Positions 51,018-59,099 of a stretch of DNA of 64,000 nt are shown here, one piece after another. The notes under the pieces were generated by a model, which was given only the letters and a program-made list of their open reading frames with translations, ran no database searches and had not been told where the DNA came from. A program made the position numbers and the translations under genes. Source of the stretch: Microbacterium paraoxydans (GTDB lineage Bacteria; Actinomycetota; Actinomycetes; Actinomycetales; Microbacteriaceae). The DNA is taken from the NCBI RefSeq assembly GCF_900105335.1, contig NZ_LT629770.1, forward strand, positions 2,108,001 through 2,172,000, in the 5' to 3' direction. Numbering within the stretch: the stretch's first letter is position 1; every line of letters begins with the position of its first letter.

Positions 51018-51048
51018 GCGTAATCGATCCGCCCCCTCCGCCTCTTGT
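51018..51048 (+). promoter_or_regulatory. Surface-island promoter element, copy 4 (secreted subtilase)
   Basis: GCGTAAT (51018-51024), 17 nt, CTCTTGT (51042-51048), 56 nt before GTG 51104. The -10-side box is weaker than in copies 1 and 2. The following CCCCCTCCG block is shared with copy 3. Confidence 0.5.
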
Positions 51049-51103
51049 TCACCGGACCATCCCGACTCGACGGCCCCCGGCCGCATTCGAAAGGCAGGCT
51101 GCT

Positions 51104-53284
51104 GTGACCCGTCCCCTCTCCCGTTGCATCGGCGTCGCGCTCGCCGTCGGCGCCGTTCTCGCCCTGGCGATCCCGTCATCCGCGCTTCCGGCGGCGGCGG
51201 AGGTCGCCCCCGACGCCCCCGCCCTGAACTGGGTCGTGAACACCGCCCCCGGTGCGGCGAGCGACGAGACGCTGCGCGCGGCCATCGCCGACGCGGGAGG
51301 GACGCTGCTGATCTCGTACCCGGAGATCGGGGTCACCGTCGTCCGGGCGCCCGAGGGGGAGTTCGCGGCGCAGCTCCGCGCTCAGCCGTGGGTGCAGTCC
51401 GTCGGCCCTACCCGCACGTCGACCACGCCGGATCGCCTTCCCGAGCCGGCGGTATCGGCAGCCGGGGTCACCGAGGAGCCGGAGGCCATGCCCGCCGAGG
51501 GCACCGCGTGGGACACCGTCGCCGTCGGCGCGACGACCCCGGGCGGCGCAGGCGTGGTCGTGGGGGTCGCGGACAACGGCATCGACGCCGGGCATCCCGA
51601 CCTCGCCGACCGCATCGACCCGGCGCTCTCCGTCGGGTGCGGGGTCAACGGCGTCCCGGACACCCGGCCTGCCGCGTGGCAGCCGGGCGCGGGGCTCGTC
51701 GGTGCCCACGGGACCCATGTGGCAGGGAGCATCGCCGGTGCCGCGAACGGCTCCGGCGTCCGCGGCATCGCCCCGGATGCGCGAGTCGCCGCCATCAAGG
51801 TCGACAACCAGACCGGGCACATCTACCCCGAAGCCAGCATCTGCGCGACGATGTGGGCGGTCCGACACGACATCCCCGTCGTGAACCACAGCTACTACGT
51901 CGACCCCTGGTACGTCTGGTGCGCCGGCGAGGACACGCAGTCCGCCGCGCTGGAAGCCCTCCGCCGCACGTACGCCTATGCGCACGAGCAGGGCGTCGTC
52001 AACGTCGCCGCCGTGGGGAACGAGAGCCAGGACCTCGCCACCATGACCACCGACGTCCTCAGCCCGGACGACGGGGCCCCGGAGCCGCGTGCCGTCGACT
52101 CCTCCTGCCTGAAGGCCCCTGCCGGGCTGCCGGACGTGATCTCCGTCGCCGCCGCCGATCAGGACGAGACCAGCGGCGCCGTCGTCATGGCCGGATTCTC
52201 CAACTACGGCGCAGGCAAGGTGACCGTCACCGCCCCGGGAGTCGTCTGGTCCGCGGTGACCCGCCAGGACGACGGCTCGATCTACGCCCTGTTCCCCGGT
52301 ACGTCCATGGCCTCGCCGCACGTCGCGGGGCTCGCCGCTCGCATGCTCGCCGCCGACCCGACGCTCACTCCCGACGAGGTCACGCGTCGCATCAGGGCCA
52401 CGGCCGACGGCGTCGCCGACGAGGGACCGGATCGGGTGGGCGCCGGACTCATGGATGCCGACATCGGTACCTCCGTCCCCGCTGTCGGGGTCTACTCCCG
52501 CGTGGCGCTCACCGGGCAGCCCTTCCGGGTGACCGGCAGCGGGCATGCGCCGCGGAGCACCGTGGAGCTCCGCGTGGGCACCGCCACCATGCCGGTGCAG
52601 ACCGATGCGCAGGGACGGTTCGCGACCGTGTTCCCCGTCCCCGCGGATGCTCCGGCCGGGCCGAGCACCCTGATCGCCGGCGAGGCCAGGGCTCCCATCG
52701 TCATCCGCACCTCCCCGGCCGCGCCGACCATCCTCACCCCGAAGGCCGGGGCCACGATCACCGCGACCACGACGACCATCTCGGGTACCGGCGTCCCGGG
52801 CTCCCGGGTCCGCGTGGACGTGCGCGACGGGGAGCTGACGCCGTTCCTGCGGTTCGTGACCGTGCGCGACGACGGCACCTGGACCGTGGACGCACCGCTG
52901 ACGCAGGGGACGTATGAGGTCGTGGCCAGGACGATCGTCGGCGGCGACACCTCGGCCCTCACGGCGCCCGTGCGGTTCTCGGTGCACACGAAGTCGGCGA
53001 TCGGCTACTCGGTCGAGCTCTCCCCGCAGCCCGGGGCTACGCACGACACGCTCATCCTCCTCGACCTCGCCAACGCCGGGGCGGCGGGCGGACGGGCGGT
53101 CGTCGACATCGATCTGACGGCTTTCGGGGACGTCGAGGTCCCGGTACCGACGGTGGGCGAGGTCGAGCGGACGGCCCGCGGGCTGCGATGGACCCTCACG
53201 CTGGAATCCGCGGAGAAGGCCCAGCTGCAGATCCCCGCGACCTCCGGCGACGAGCCGGCCTTCCCCGTGATCGCTGTTCGATGA
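51104..53284 (+). CDS. Secreted S8 family serine peptidase (subtilase)
   Basis: 726 residues. Signal peptide (IGVALAVGAVLALAIPSSAL, cleavage near PAAAEV), an inhibitor-I9-like propeptide (~40-110: NWVVNTAPGAASDETLRAAI, GVTVVRAPEGEFAAQL), and a catalytic domain with Asp157 (GVADNGID), His202 (AHGTHVAGS), Asn306 (AAVGNES) and Ser401 (GTSMASPHVAG). Residues ~450-640 are two Ig-like modules (PAAPTILTPKAGATITATTT) and the last ~80 form another beta domain. No anchor motif. Both the propeptide and the shared promoter suggest a maturation or processing protease of the surface island. Confidence 0.92.
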   Translation: MTRPLSRCIGVALAVGAVLALAIPSSALPAAAEVAPDAPALNWVVNTAPGAASDETLRAAIADAGGTLLISYPEIGVTVVRAPEGEFAAQLRAQPWVQSVGPTRTSTTPDRLPEPAVSAAGVTEEPEAMPAEGTAWDTVAVGATTPGGAGVVVGVADNGIDAGHPDLADRIDPALSVGCGVNGVPDTRPAAWQPGAGLVGAHGTHVAGSIAGAANGSGVRGIAPDARVAAIKVDNQTGHIYPEASICATMWAVRHDIPVVNHSYYVDPWYVWCAGEDTQSAALEALRRTYAYAHEQGVVNVAAVGNESQDLATMTTDVLSPDDGAPEPRAVDSSCLKAPAGLPDVISVAAADQDETSGAVVMAGFSNYGAGKVTVTAPGVVWSAVTRQDDGSIYALFPGTSMASPHVAGLAARMLAADPTLTPDEVTRRIRATADGVADEGPDRVGAGLMDADIGTSVPAVGVYSRVALTGQPFRVTGSGHAPRSTVELRVGTATMPVQTDAQGRFATVFPVPADAPAGPSTLIAGEARAPIVIRTSPAAPTILTPKAGATITATTTTISGTGVPGSRVRVDVRDGELTPFLRFVTVRDDGTWTVDAPLTQGTYEVVARTIVGGDTSALTAPVRFSVHTKSAIGYSVELSPQPGATHDTLILLDLANAGAAGGRAVVDIDLTAFGDVEVPVPTVGEVERTARGLRWTLTLESAEKAQLQIPATSGDEPAFPVIAVR

Positions 53285-53292
53285 GACAGGCG

Positions 53293-53343
53293 GTCACGCC
53301 GGTTCAGGCGCTTTCCGGAAGCGATGGCCTGAACCGGCGTGAC
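53293..53343. terminator. Bidirectional terminator between subtilase and corA
   Basis: GTCACGCCGGTTCAGGC (53293-53309) pairs perfectly with GCCTGAACCGGCGTGAC (53327-53343), 17 bp; the loop contains GCTTTCCGGAAGC, itself a small hairpin. Confidence 0.9.
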
Positions 53344-53353
53344 GGCCTGCGTG

Positions 53354-54355
53354 TCAGAGCCACCTCTTGTACTTGAACACTCCATAGAGCCCGACCGCGA
53401 ACGCGGCCATCGCCCCGATCGCCATCGGATACCCGAACGCCCAGTGCAGCTCGGGCATCACGTCGAAGTTCATGCCGTAGACCGTGCCGACGAGCGTGGG
53501 CGCGAAGATGATGGCCGCCCACGAGGAGATCTTCTTGATCTCGTCGTTCTGAGCCAGCCCCGCCTCCGAGTGCCGCCGCGCGACCAGCGCCGACTGCACC
53601 GTCAGGGCGTTCTCGAGGATCGCGCGGAACGAGTCGACGCGCTCGTTCACGCGGATCGTGTGGTCGAGCACGTCCCGGAGGGAGCGCTGCAGCTCCTCGT
53701 CGATGCGGTACTTCTCCGACCCGCGGCGTAGCCACTCCAGCATGCCGCTCAGCGGGTGCACCGCGCGCTGGAAGTTGATGACCTCGCGGGAGAGTTCGTA
53801 GATGCGGCGGGAGAGGGCGTCGTCGTCGCTGTCGCCGAAGAGCTGGTCCTCGATCTCGTCGATGTCGTTCTCCAGGCCCGCCACGACGGGCTCGTACTCG
53901 TCCACGACCTCGTCGAGGATCGCGTAGAAGACCGCCTCCGGTCCCATCGCGAGCAGCTCCGGGTTGGCCTCCATCCGGCGGCGGACCGCGGCGAGGTTCG
54001 GCGACTCCGCGTGGCGGATCGTCACCACGAAGTCGGGGCCGATGAACAGGTGCAGCTCACCGAACTCGATCGACTCCTCCTTGTCGCGGTAACGGGCGGG
54101 GCGCAGCACGGCGAAGAGCGTGTCGCCGTAGCGCTCCACCTTGGAGCGCTGATGCCCCGAGAGCGCATCCTCGACGGCGAGCGGATGCAGATCGAACTCG
54201 CGGGCGACGGACGCGACCTCTTCCGGACTCGGTCGGTACAGGCCGATCCACGCGATCCCGCCGGCGGCGTCCAGCATCCGGTAGGTCTCGTCCAGGTTCT
54301 TCGGGGTCTCCACGCGACGTCCGTGGACGTACACGCCGTTGTCGATGAGCGCCAT
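53354..54355 (-). CDS. corA: CorA-family magnesium/cobalt transporter
   Basis: 333 residues. N-terminal cytoplasmic alpha/beta funnel, long helices (~150-270, including LEWLRRGSEKYRIDEELQRS) and two C-terminal membrane helices with the selectivity motif GMN in GTVYGMNFDVMPEL and the end GVFKYKRWL. ATG 54355 chosen over an upstream ATG (54382) because the family N-terminus begins here. Divalent cation uptake; monocistronic. Confidence 0.93.
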   Translation of the reverse strand: MALIDNGVYVHGRRVETPKNLDETYRMLDAAGGIAWIGLYRPSPEEVASVAREFDLHPLAVEDALSGHQRSKVERYGDTLFAVLRPARYRDKEESIEFGELHLFIGPDFVVTIRHAESPNLAAVRRRMEANPELLAMGPEAVFYAILDEVVDEYEPVVAGLENDIDEIEDQLFGDSDDDALSRRIYELSREVINFQRAVHPLSGMLEWLRRGSEKYRIDEELQRSLRDVLDHTIRVNERVDSFRAILENALTVQSALVARRHSEAGLAQNDEIKKISSWAAIIFAPTLVGTVYGMNFDVMPELHWAFGYPMAIGAMAAFAVGLYGVFKYKRWL

Positions 54356-54582
54356 GATGCGGCTCCGTTCTCGCGGGCGCACGCAGACGCTTGTCTCGCG
54401 TGCGGATTCGTCAGGGGGCGGGAGACGCCGCCGATGACTGCGAGGCGAGAGGCACGGACGCGGAGCAGGAGCTCAACGCGTGGGTGCCGGGAAGCGCGAC
54501 GCAGCGAGGGCGGCGTCGTTACTATCGTCGGACATCGCCATCACCGCCTTTCCGTGCTTCTCCGGGGCCAGCTTACTCCTCC

Positions 54583-54644
54583 GTTTCGAATCGCCCGAAT
54601 GGCCCCATTCCGGCCGCAGATGCCGCGAAGTGCGCGATTCGAAG
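54583..54644. repeat. ~62-bp intergenic repeat, copy 2 (TTCGAATCGC / GCGATTCGAA)
   Basis: TTCGAATCGC (54585-54594) and GCGATTCGAA (54633-54642) are perfect 10-bp inverted ends. The element matches the reverse complement of 16045-16108 across its whole length. It is just past the SDR stop codon. Confidence 0.8.
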
Positions 54645-54647
54645 GGG

Positions 54648-55442
54648 TCAGGGGACGATCGCGTCGATGTAGCCGCCGTCGACCCGGACGGCGGCACCCG
54701 TCGTCGCCGAGGCGAGCGGGGACGCGAGGTACGCGACCATGTTCGCGATCTCCTCCGGTTCGATGAGCCGCTGCAGCAGGGACTGGGGGCGGTGCACGCG
54801 CATGAACTCGCGCTGGGCCTCCTCCCACGGCAGCTGCGGATCCACGAGCGAGTAGACGAAGTCCTCCACGCCGCCGGTGTGGGTCGGGCCCGCGAGCACC
54901 GAGTTCACCGTCACACCCGTGCCGGCCGCCTCCTTCGCGAACCCCCGGGAGACGGCGAGCAGCGCGGTCTTCGACATCCCGTAGTGGATCATCTCCGCCG
55001 GGATCACGACCGCCGAGTCGCTCGCGATGTCGAGCACCCGACCCCAGCCGCGCTCCTTCATGCCGGGCAGGGTCGCGCGGATGAGCCGGACGGCGGCGAG
55101 CACATTCACGTCGAAGTACCGGCGCCACTCGTCGTCGGAGATGTCGAGCGCGGGGGTGGCCCCGAAGATGCCGAGGTTGTTCACGAGGATGTCGACGTCT
55201 CCGGTGGCGGCGAGCACGCGGGCGGCGCCGTCCTCCGTGGTGACGTCGCCCGGCGCGGCGACGAGGTTCCGGTCCGGGTTCTCCTCCTGCAGCGCGGCGA
55301 TGACCGACGACACGGTCTCGGGGTTCCGGCCGTTGACGGCGACCCGAGCTCCCGCATCGGCCAGAGTCGTGGCGATGGCGAGTCCGATGCCCTGGGTCGA
55401 ACCCGTGACGAGGGCCGTCTTCCCGGCGAGGTCGATGCGCAT
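54648..55442 (-). CDS. SDR family oxidoreductase
   Basis: 264 residues: Rossmann TGSTQGIG (residues 14-21), NNLG(I) at ~89, the catalytic Ser in IASDSAVV, Tyr-x3-Lys in HYGMSKTAL, and C-terminal GGAAVRVDGGYIDA-like end. A classical SDR dehydrogenase/reductase. It is separated from the Gfo/Idh operon by ~265 nt of repeats, so co-transcription is uncertain, but the shared strand suggests a role in the same sugar pathway. Confidence 0.9.
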   Translation of the reverse strand: MRIDLAGKTALVTGSTQGIGLAIATTLADAGARVAVNGRNPETVSSVIAALQEENPDRNLVAAPGDVTTEDGAARVLAATGDVDILVNNLGIFGATPALDISDDEWRRYFDVNVLAAVRLIRATLPGMKERGWGRVLDIASDSAVVIPAEMIHYGMSKTALLAVSRGFAKEAAGTGVTVNSVLAGPTHTGGVEDFVYSLVDPQLPWEEAQREFMRVHRPQSLLQRLIEPEEIANMVAYLASPLASATTGAAVRVDGGYIDAIVP

Positions 55443-55550
55443 GATGTCTCCTCCGTGTCGCTGCGGCGTCGGGTACAACGCCCGCCGCGCCGGTTTCATG
55501 CCCGCCCGCTCCCCGCCACGGGAGGGGCGGGAGTGGGACATGCCGTCTCC

Positions 55551-55610
55551 GTGCGGGACGGGAAACGGGCCGGGGACGGGAGTGGAAGGCGCGGTTTTGA
55601 TCCCGCACGG
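55551..55610. repeat. 60-bp GTGCGGGA repeat, unit 1
   Basis: Starts GTGCGGGACGGGAAACGGGC and ends GGTTTTGATCCCGCACGG; GTGCGGGA and TCCCGCAC are perfect 8-bp inverted ends. Followed after 14 nt by a second unit. Confidence 0.8.
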
Positions 55611-55624
55611 CGGGACGAGACCGC

Positions 55625-55684
55625 GTGCGGGACGGGAAACGGGCCTGGGGGGACGGGAGTGGGAGCGATTTTGATCCCGCGAGG
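55625..55684. repeat. 60-bp GTGCGGGA repeat, unit 2
   Basis: Starts GTGCGGGACGGGAAACGGGC and ends ATTTTGATCCCGCGAGG; about 85 percent alike by eye to unit 1. The pair fills the gap between the SDR and Gfo/Idh genes; I see no gene there (55443-55708). Confidence 0.8.
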
Positions 55685-55708
55685 TGGGCGGGGTGCGGGG
55701 CGCGGGGG

Positions 55709-56731
55709 CTAGAGGGGGATGGGGGTGCCGGCGCGGGACGCGGACTCCTGCGCGGCCTTCACGATCTCGACGGTGCGGATGCCGACACCGGCGTCGGGCT
55801 GGGGCTGACGGCCCGCACGCACGGCCTGCACGAACTCCTGGAGCAGCAGGGCGTCGAGGTCGGCCCCGACCGGGGTCCAGGTCTCGCCGTGGGCATCGTG
55901 TCCGGCCACGCCCTTCGCGAAGGGGCTCACGGTCACGGTCCCGCGCTCGGCCACGACCTCGAGGGTGAGGCCGCCCCAGGTCGGCGAGCTCAGCGGCCAG
56001 CTCCACGAGCAGTCGATCGTGGCGATCACCCCGCTCGGGTACTGGATCGTCACGAGGCCCCCGGTCTCGACCGCGAGGTCGCGCTCCCCGTGCAGGATGC
56101 TGTTCGACACCGCGCGGACGGTCTGCGCCCGCTCACCCAGGAGCTCGTCGAGGAGGTCGGCGCAATGCACGACGTGGTCGACCAGGGCACCGCCGCCGGC
56201 GAGCGCGGGATCGGTGAACCAGGCCCGGTCCTGCGGGAGCTTGCCGTTGTTGATGCCGGTGACGCCGAGGATCTTCCCGAGGCGTCCGCTGCGCAGCTCG
56301 GCGACGGCGTCGCGCACCGCGGGGGAGAAGCGCACCGGGTACGCCACCATGAGTAGCACGCCCGCCCGGTCGCAGGCGTCGCGCATCGCGATCGCGTCCT
56401 CGACGGTCGTCGCCAGCGGCTTCTCGCACAGCACGTGCACGCCGGCCGCGGCGGCCTGCTCGACGAGGGCGCGGTGACGGGAGTTCTCGGCGGCCACCAC
56501 GACCGCGTCCGGGCCCCACGCGAAGGCCTCGTCGTAGGTCTCGACGTACGCGACCCCGAGCTCCGCGGCCAGGGCGGCACCGCGCGGAGCGTCGTCCGGG
56601 GCGGAGGCGCCGTCGGGGTCGGCGGCGATCAGCTCGACACCGGGCATCTGCTGCAGCGCGTGCACGTAGCTGAGGGCGTGCGTGTGCGCGAAGGACAGCA
56701 CGGCGATCCGCAGCGGGCGGGGAGCGGTCAT
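55709..56731 (-). CDS. Gfo/Idh/MocA family oxidoreductase
   Basis: 340 residues. N-terminal NAD(P) Rossmann domain, unusually opening with IAVLSFAHTHALSYVHAL (no GxGxxG), then the family motif CEKPLATT with catalytic Lys, and the C-terminal barrel with GGGALVDHVVHCADLL (family D-x3-H signature). Divergence in the dinucleotide loop suggests a distinct subfamily. Overlaps the second Gfo/Idh gene by 4 nt. Likely oxidises a sugar or sugar acid. Confidence 0.9.
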   Translation of the reverse strand: MTAPRPLRIAVLSFAHTHALSYVHALQQMPGVELIAADPDGASAPDDAPRGAALAAELGVAYVETYDEAFAWGPDAVVVAAENSRHRALVEQAAAAGVHVLCEKPLATTVEDAIAMRDACDRAGVLLMVAYPVRFSPAVRDAVAELRSGRLGKILGVTGINNGKLPQDRAWFTDPALAGGGALVDHVVHCADLLDELLGERAQTVRAVSNSILHGERDLAVETGGLVTIQYPSGVIATIDCSWSWPLSSPTWGGLTLEVVAERGTVTVSPFAKGVAGHDAHGETWTPVGADLDALLLQEFVQAVRAGRQPQPDAGVGIRTVEIVKAAQESASRAGTPIPL

Positions 56732-57747
56732 CGGGTGGCCTCCTCGGCGACGGCGACGGCGGGGGACGAAGCGGGGAGGGCGACCGGGGCTCCGGAGGCG
56801 ATCGAGGCGTAGGCGGCCTCGGCGACCGCGACCGCCTGGATGCCGTCCTCCGGGGTGACGGCGGCATCGCGTCCCTCCGCGATGGCGGCCACGAAGTCGG
56901 CGATCTCCGCGTAGTACGGACTCTCCTCGGGTGACATCGGCGGGAGGTAGTCGGTCGCGCCCTCGACGAGCACGGCGTCGGTGCGCAGCGTGTGGTCCTC
57001 GGCGCTGTCGTAGCGCAGGCGCCCCTCGGATCCGGCGACCTCGACGCTGGTGCGGAACGGCATGCCGGGCTGCACCCAGCTCGCGTGCACGTGGCTGATG
57101 ACCCCGTTGCGGTGGGTGAGCACGACATGCGCCGTGACCGGGGCCGGAACGCGGTCGTCGACCGTCGGCGGGTTCTGCACCGCGTAGACGCTGTCGACCG
57201 GCCCGGCGAACCACAGCGCCTGATCGATGTCGTGGATCATGAGGTCGCGGATGACGCCGCCGCCCGCCCGCTCCGAGAAGAACCAGGGGGCCTGGGGTGC
57301 GGCGCCGAGGCGACGGAAGCGCTGCACGGCAGGGGTGCCGATCTGCCCGGCGTCGATGCCGGCCTTGATCCGGGCGTACTCCCCCATGTAGCGCACGACG
57401 TGGGCGGGGAACAGCCGTACTCCCGCGGCGGCTGCGGCGGCGGTCACCTCGGCGGCGGCCTCCGCGGTCGCGGCGAGCGGCTTCTCGCAGATCACGTCGA
57501 TCCCCCGGGCGATGGCCCGAAGGGCGAAGTCGGCGTGGGTGCTGCTCGGCGTGACGATGTCGACGACGTCGACCTGCTCCAGGAGCGCGTCGACGTCCGC
57601 CACGACCTCGAACCCGTATTCCGCGGCGATCTCCTCCGCGCCCTCCTTCGAGGTGACGAAGCCCTGCACGCCGAGCGCCCGCCAGGCGTCGGCGTGCACG
57701 CGGGAGATCCCGCCCGCGCCGATGAGTCCGACCTTCAACGTGCTCAC
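56728..57747 (-). CDS. Gfo/Idh/MocA family oxidoreductase
   Basis: 339 residues: dinucleotide loop GLIGAGGISRVHA, CEKPLAATAE with catalytic Lys, and GGGVIRDLMIHDIDQALW (D-x3-H) in the C-terminal domain. A canonical member. GTG start overlaps the ROK stop (GTGA). With the preceding dehydrogenase it could act on two steps of one sugar or inositol-type pathway. Confidence 0.92.
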   Translation of the reverse strand: MSTLKVGLIGAGGISRVHADAWRALGVQGFVTSKEGAEEIAAEYGFEVVADVDALLEQVDVVDIVTPSSTHADFALRAIARGIDVICEKPLAATAEAAAEVTAAAAAAGVRLFPAHVVRYMGEYARIKAGIDAGQIGTPAVQRFRRLGAAPQAPWFFSERAGGGVIRDLMIHDIDQALWFAGPVDSVYAVQNPPTVDDRVPAPVTAHVVLTHRNGVISHVHASWVQPGMPFRTSVEVAGSEGRLRYDSAEDHTLRTDAVLVEGATDYLPPMSPEESPYYAEIADFVAAIAEGRDAAVTPEDGIQAVAVAEAAYASIASGAPVALPASSPAVAVAEEATR

Positions 57748-58913
57748 TGCTTCTCCTCGGGGTCGACGCCGGCCGCGGGGTCGTGCGGCAGGGGGGTGAT
57801 CGGTGGGGCGGGCATGTCCTCGATGCCGTAGATGTCGCCCGGATGCCGCTGGAACGCGTGCACGACGGCGCCGTGGGCGGCTGCTTCCGCACCCAGCCGT
57901 GCCTCCGCGACGGGCACCTGGAACGGCAGTCCGAGGTGGCCGGGCAGGGCGGCGCGCAGGGGGTCGAGCAGCTGCTCGTGCGCGGCCGAGAGTCCACCGC
58001 CGATCACCACCATGGCGGGGTCGACCGTCATGATCAGCGTCGCGATCCCGTGGGCGAGTTCGTCGATGAAGCCGTCGAGCTCTTGCCGGGCGGCCTGCTC
58101 CCCGCTGCGCGCCAGGGCGAACACCTCGGCGGCGGTCGGGGCGGTGCGCCACGAGATTTGCCCGGTCTCGGTGTTCAGGCCCCGGAACGCGAGGCGGCCG
58201 ATGTCTCCCGCCGCGTTGTGGATGCCGCGCCGCGGACGGCCGCCGAGGATGAGGCCCATGGCGATGCGGTTGCCGACCGACAGGTAGATGACATCGTCGA
58301 CGAGCTGCGCGACGCCGAGGTGATGTTCCGCAACGGCCGCGAGCCGCACACCGTTGTCGACCGCCACGGGGCAGCCGAACGCCTGGCGCAACTGCGAGCC
58401 GATGTCGATACCGGACCACTCCGGGATGACGACCGAGGTGGTGACCCGTCCGTCGTCGTCGACGATGCCGGGCAGGGAGACGCCGATCGCCCGCAGACCG
58501 GTCCGCGGCAGCGAGAGCGGGGCGAGAGTGCCCCGGACGTCGTCGATCACGGCGGCGAGCTTGGCCGGGCCGTCGGGCTGCTCCGCGACGCCGGGGAACG
58601 CCCGCTGGGCGATGACCACCCCCGCGAGGTCCGCGACGACGACCCGCACGCTCGCGACGCCGATGTCCACGCCCACCACCACACCGGCGGCGGCGTGGAA
58701 GGAGTAGCGGCGGGCCGGGCGCCCCGCGCCGCCGCCGTTCTGCGCCGGGGCGTCGACGAGGAGTCCGGAGTCGGAGAGCACCGCCACGGCGTTCTCGACG
58801 GAGGTGCGGGAGACCTCGAGCGACCGGGAGAGGTCGCTGACGGTCGCCGGTCCGGCATCGCGCAGCCGGAGTGCGGACCGCGCCACGATCGAGAGCGGAC
58901 TGGTCGCGCCCAT
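57744..58913 (-). CDS. ROK family transcriptional regulator
   Basis: 389 residues: winged helix-turn-helix at 15-65 (GPATVSDLSRSLEVSRTSVE), then a ROK ATPase/sugar-kinase fold (GVDIGVASVRVVVADLAGVV; GVSLPGIVDDDG; AVDNGVRLAAVAEHHLG). The zinc-binding C-x-C-G-x2-G-C motif usual in ROK proteins is absent: the equivalent stretch is FRGLNTETGQ. This favours a pure regulator. Start ATG 58913. First gene of the minus-strand operon and divergent from the sugar ABC importer, which it probably represses in the absence of substrate. Confidence 0.92.
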   Translation of the reverse strand: MGATSPLSIVARSALRLRDAGPATVSDLSRSLEVSRTSVENAVAVLSDSGLLVDAPAQNGGGAGRPARRYSFHAAAGVVVGVDIGVASVRVVVADLAGVVIAQRAFPGVAEQPDGPAKLAAVIDDVRGTLAPLSLPRTGLRAIGVSLPGIVDDDGRVTTSVVIPEWSGIDIGSQLRQAFGCPVAVDNGVRLAAVAEHHLGVAQLVDDVIYLSVGNRIAMGLILGGRPRRGIHNAAGDIGRLAFRGLNTETGQISWRTAPTAAEVFALARSGEQAARQELDGFIDELAHGIATLIMTVDPAMVVIGGGLSAAHEQLLDPLRAALPGHLGLPFQVPVAEARLGAEAAAHGAVVHAFQRHPGDIYGIEDMPAPPITPLPHDPAAGVDPEEKQ

Positions 58914-58959
58914 CGGGTCCCTCCTTCGTCTCCGCCGTTGGTGCGATCAAATTAGCACA

Positions 58960-59082
58960 CCCGATTCTCAGATCGGGGATTGTTGTTCACGGCCGAGAAA
59001 CACGGCGGAAACAAGGCTCTGAGAACTTATGCTTGACGAATTATCCAAAGCCAATGTCATAATGAACCGTACTCAGCACGGT
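58960..59082. promoter_or_regulatory. Divergent regulatory region of the sugar locus
   Basis: CCCGAT-N6-ATCGGG (58960-58977); TTCTCAG within that loop and CTGAGAA (59020-59026) are reverse complements; ACCGT-N7-ACGGT (59066-59082). Plus-strand promoter: TTGACG (59033-59038), 19 nt, CATAAT (59058-59063); the last palindrome covers the expected start site. The region is AT-rich relative to its neighbours. Likely ROK-regulator operators. Confidence 0.6.
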
Positions 59083-59099
59083 TTACGCAAAGGAGCACC

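Noticed and set aside
53354..53735. Overlapping frames on either strand at the corA 3' end
   Set aside because: Shadows of corA, whose GMN motif and membrane helices fix the frame.
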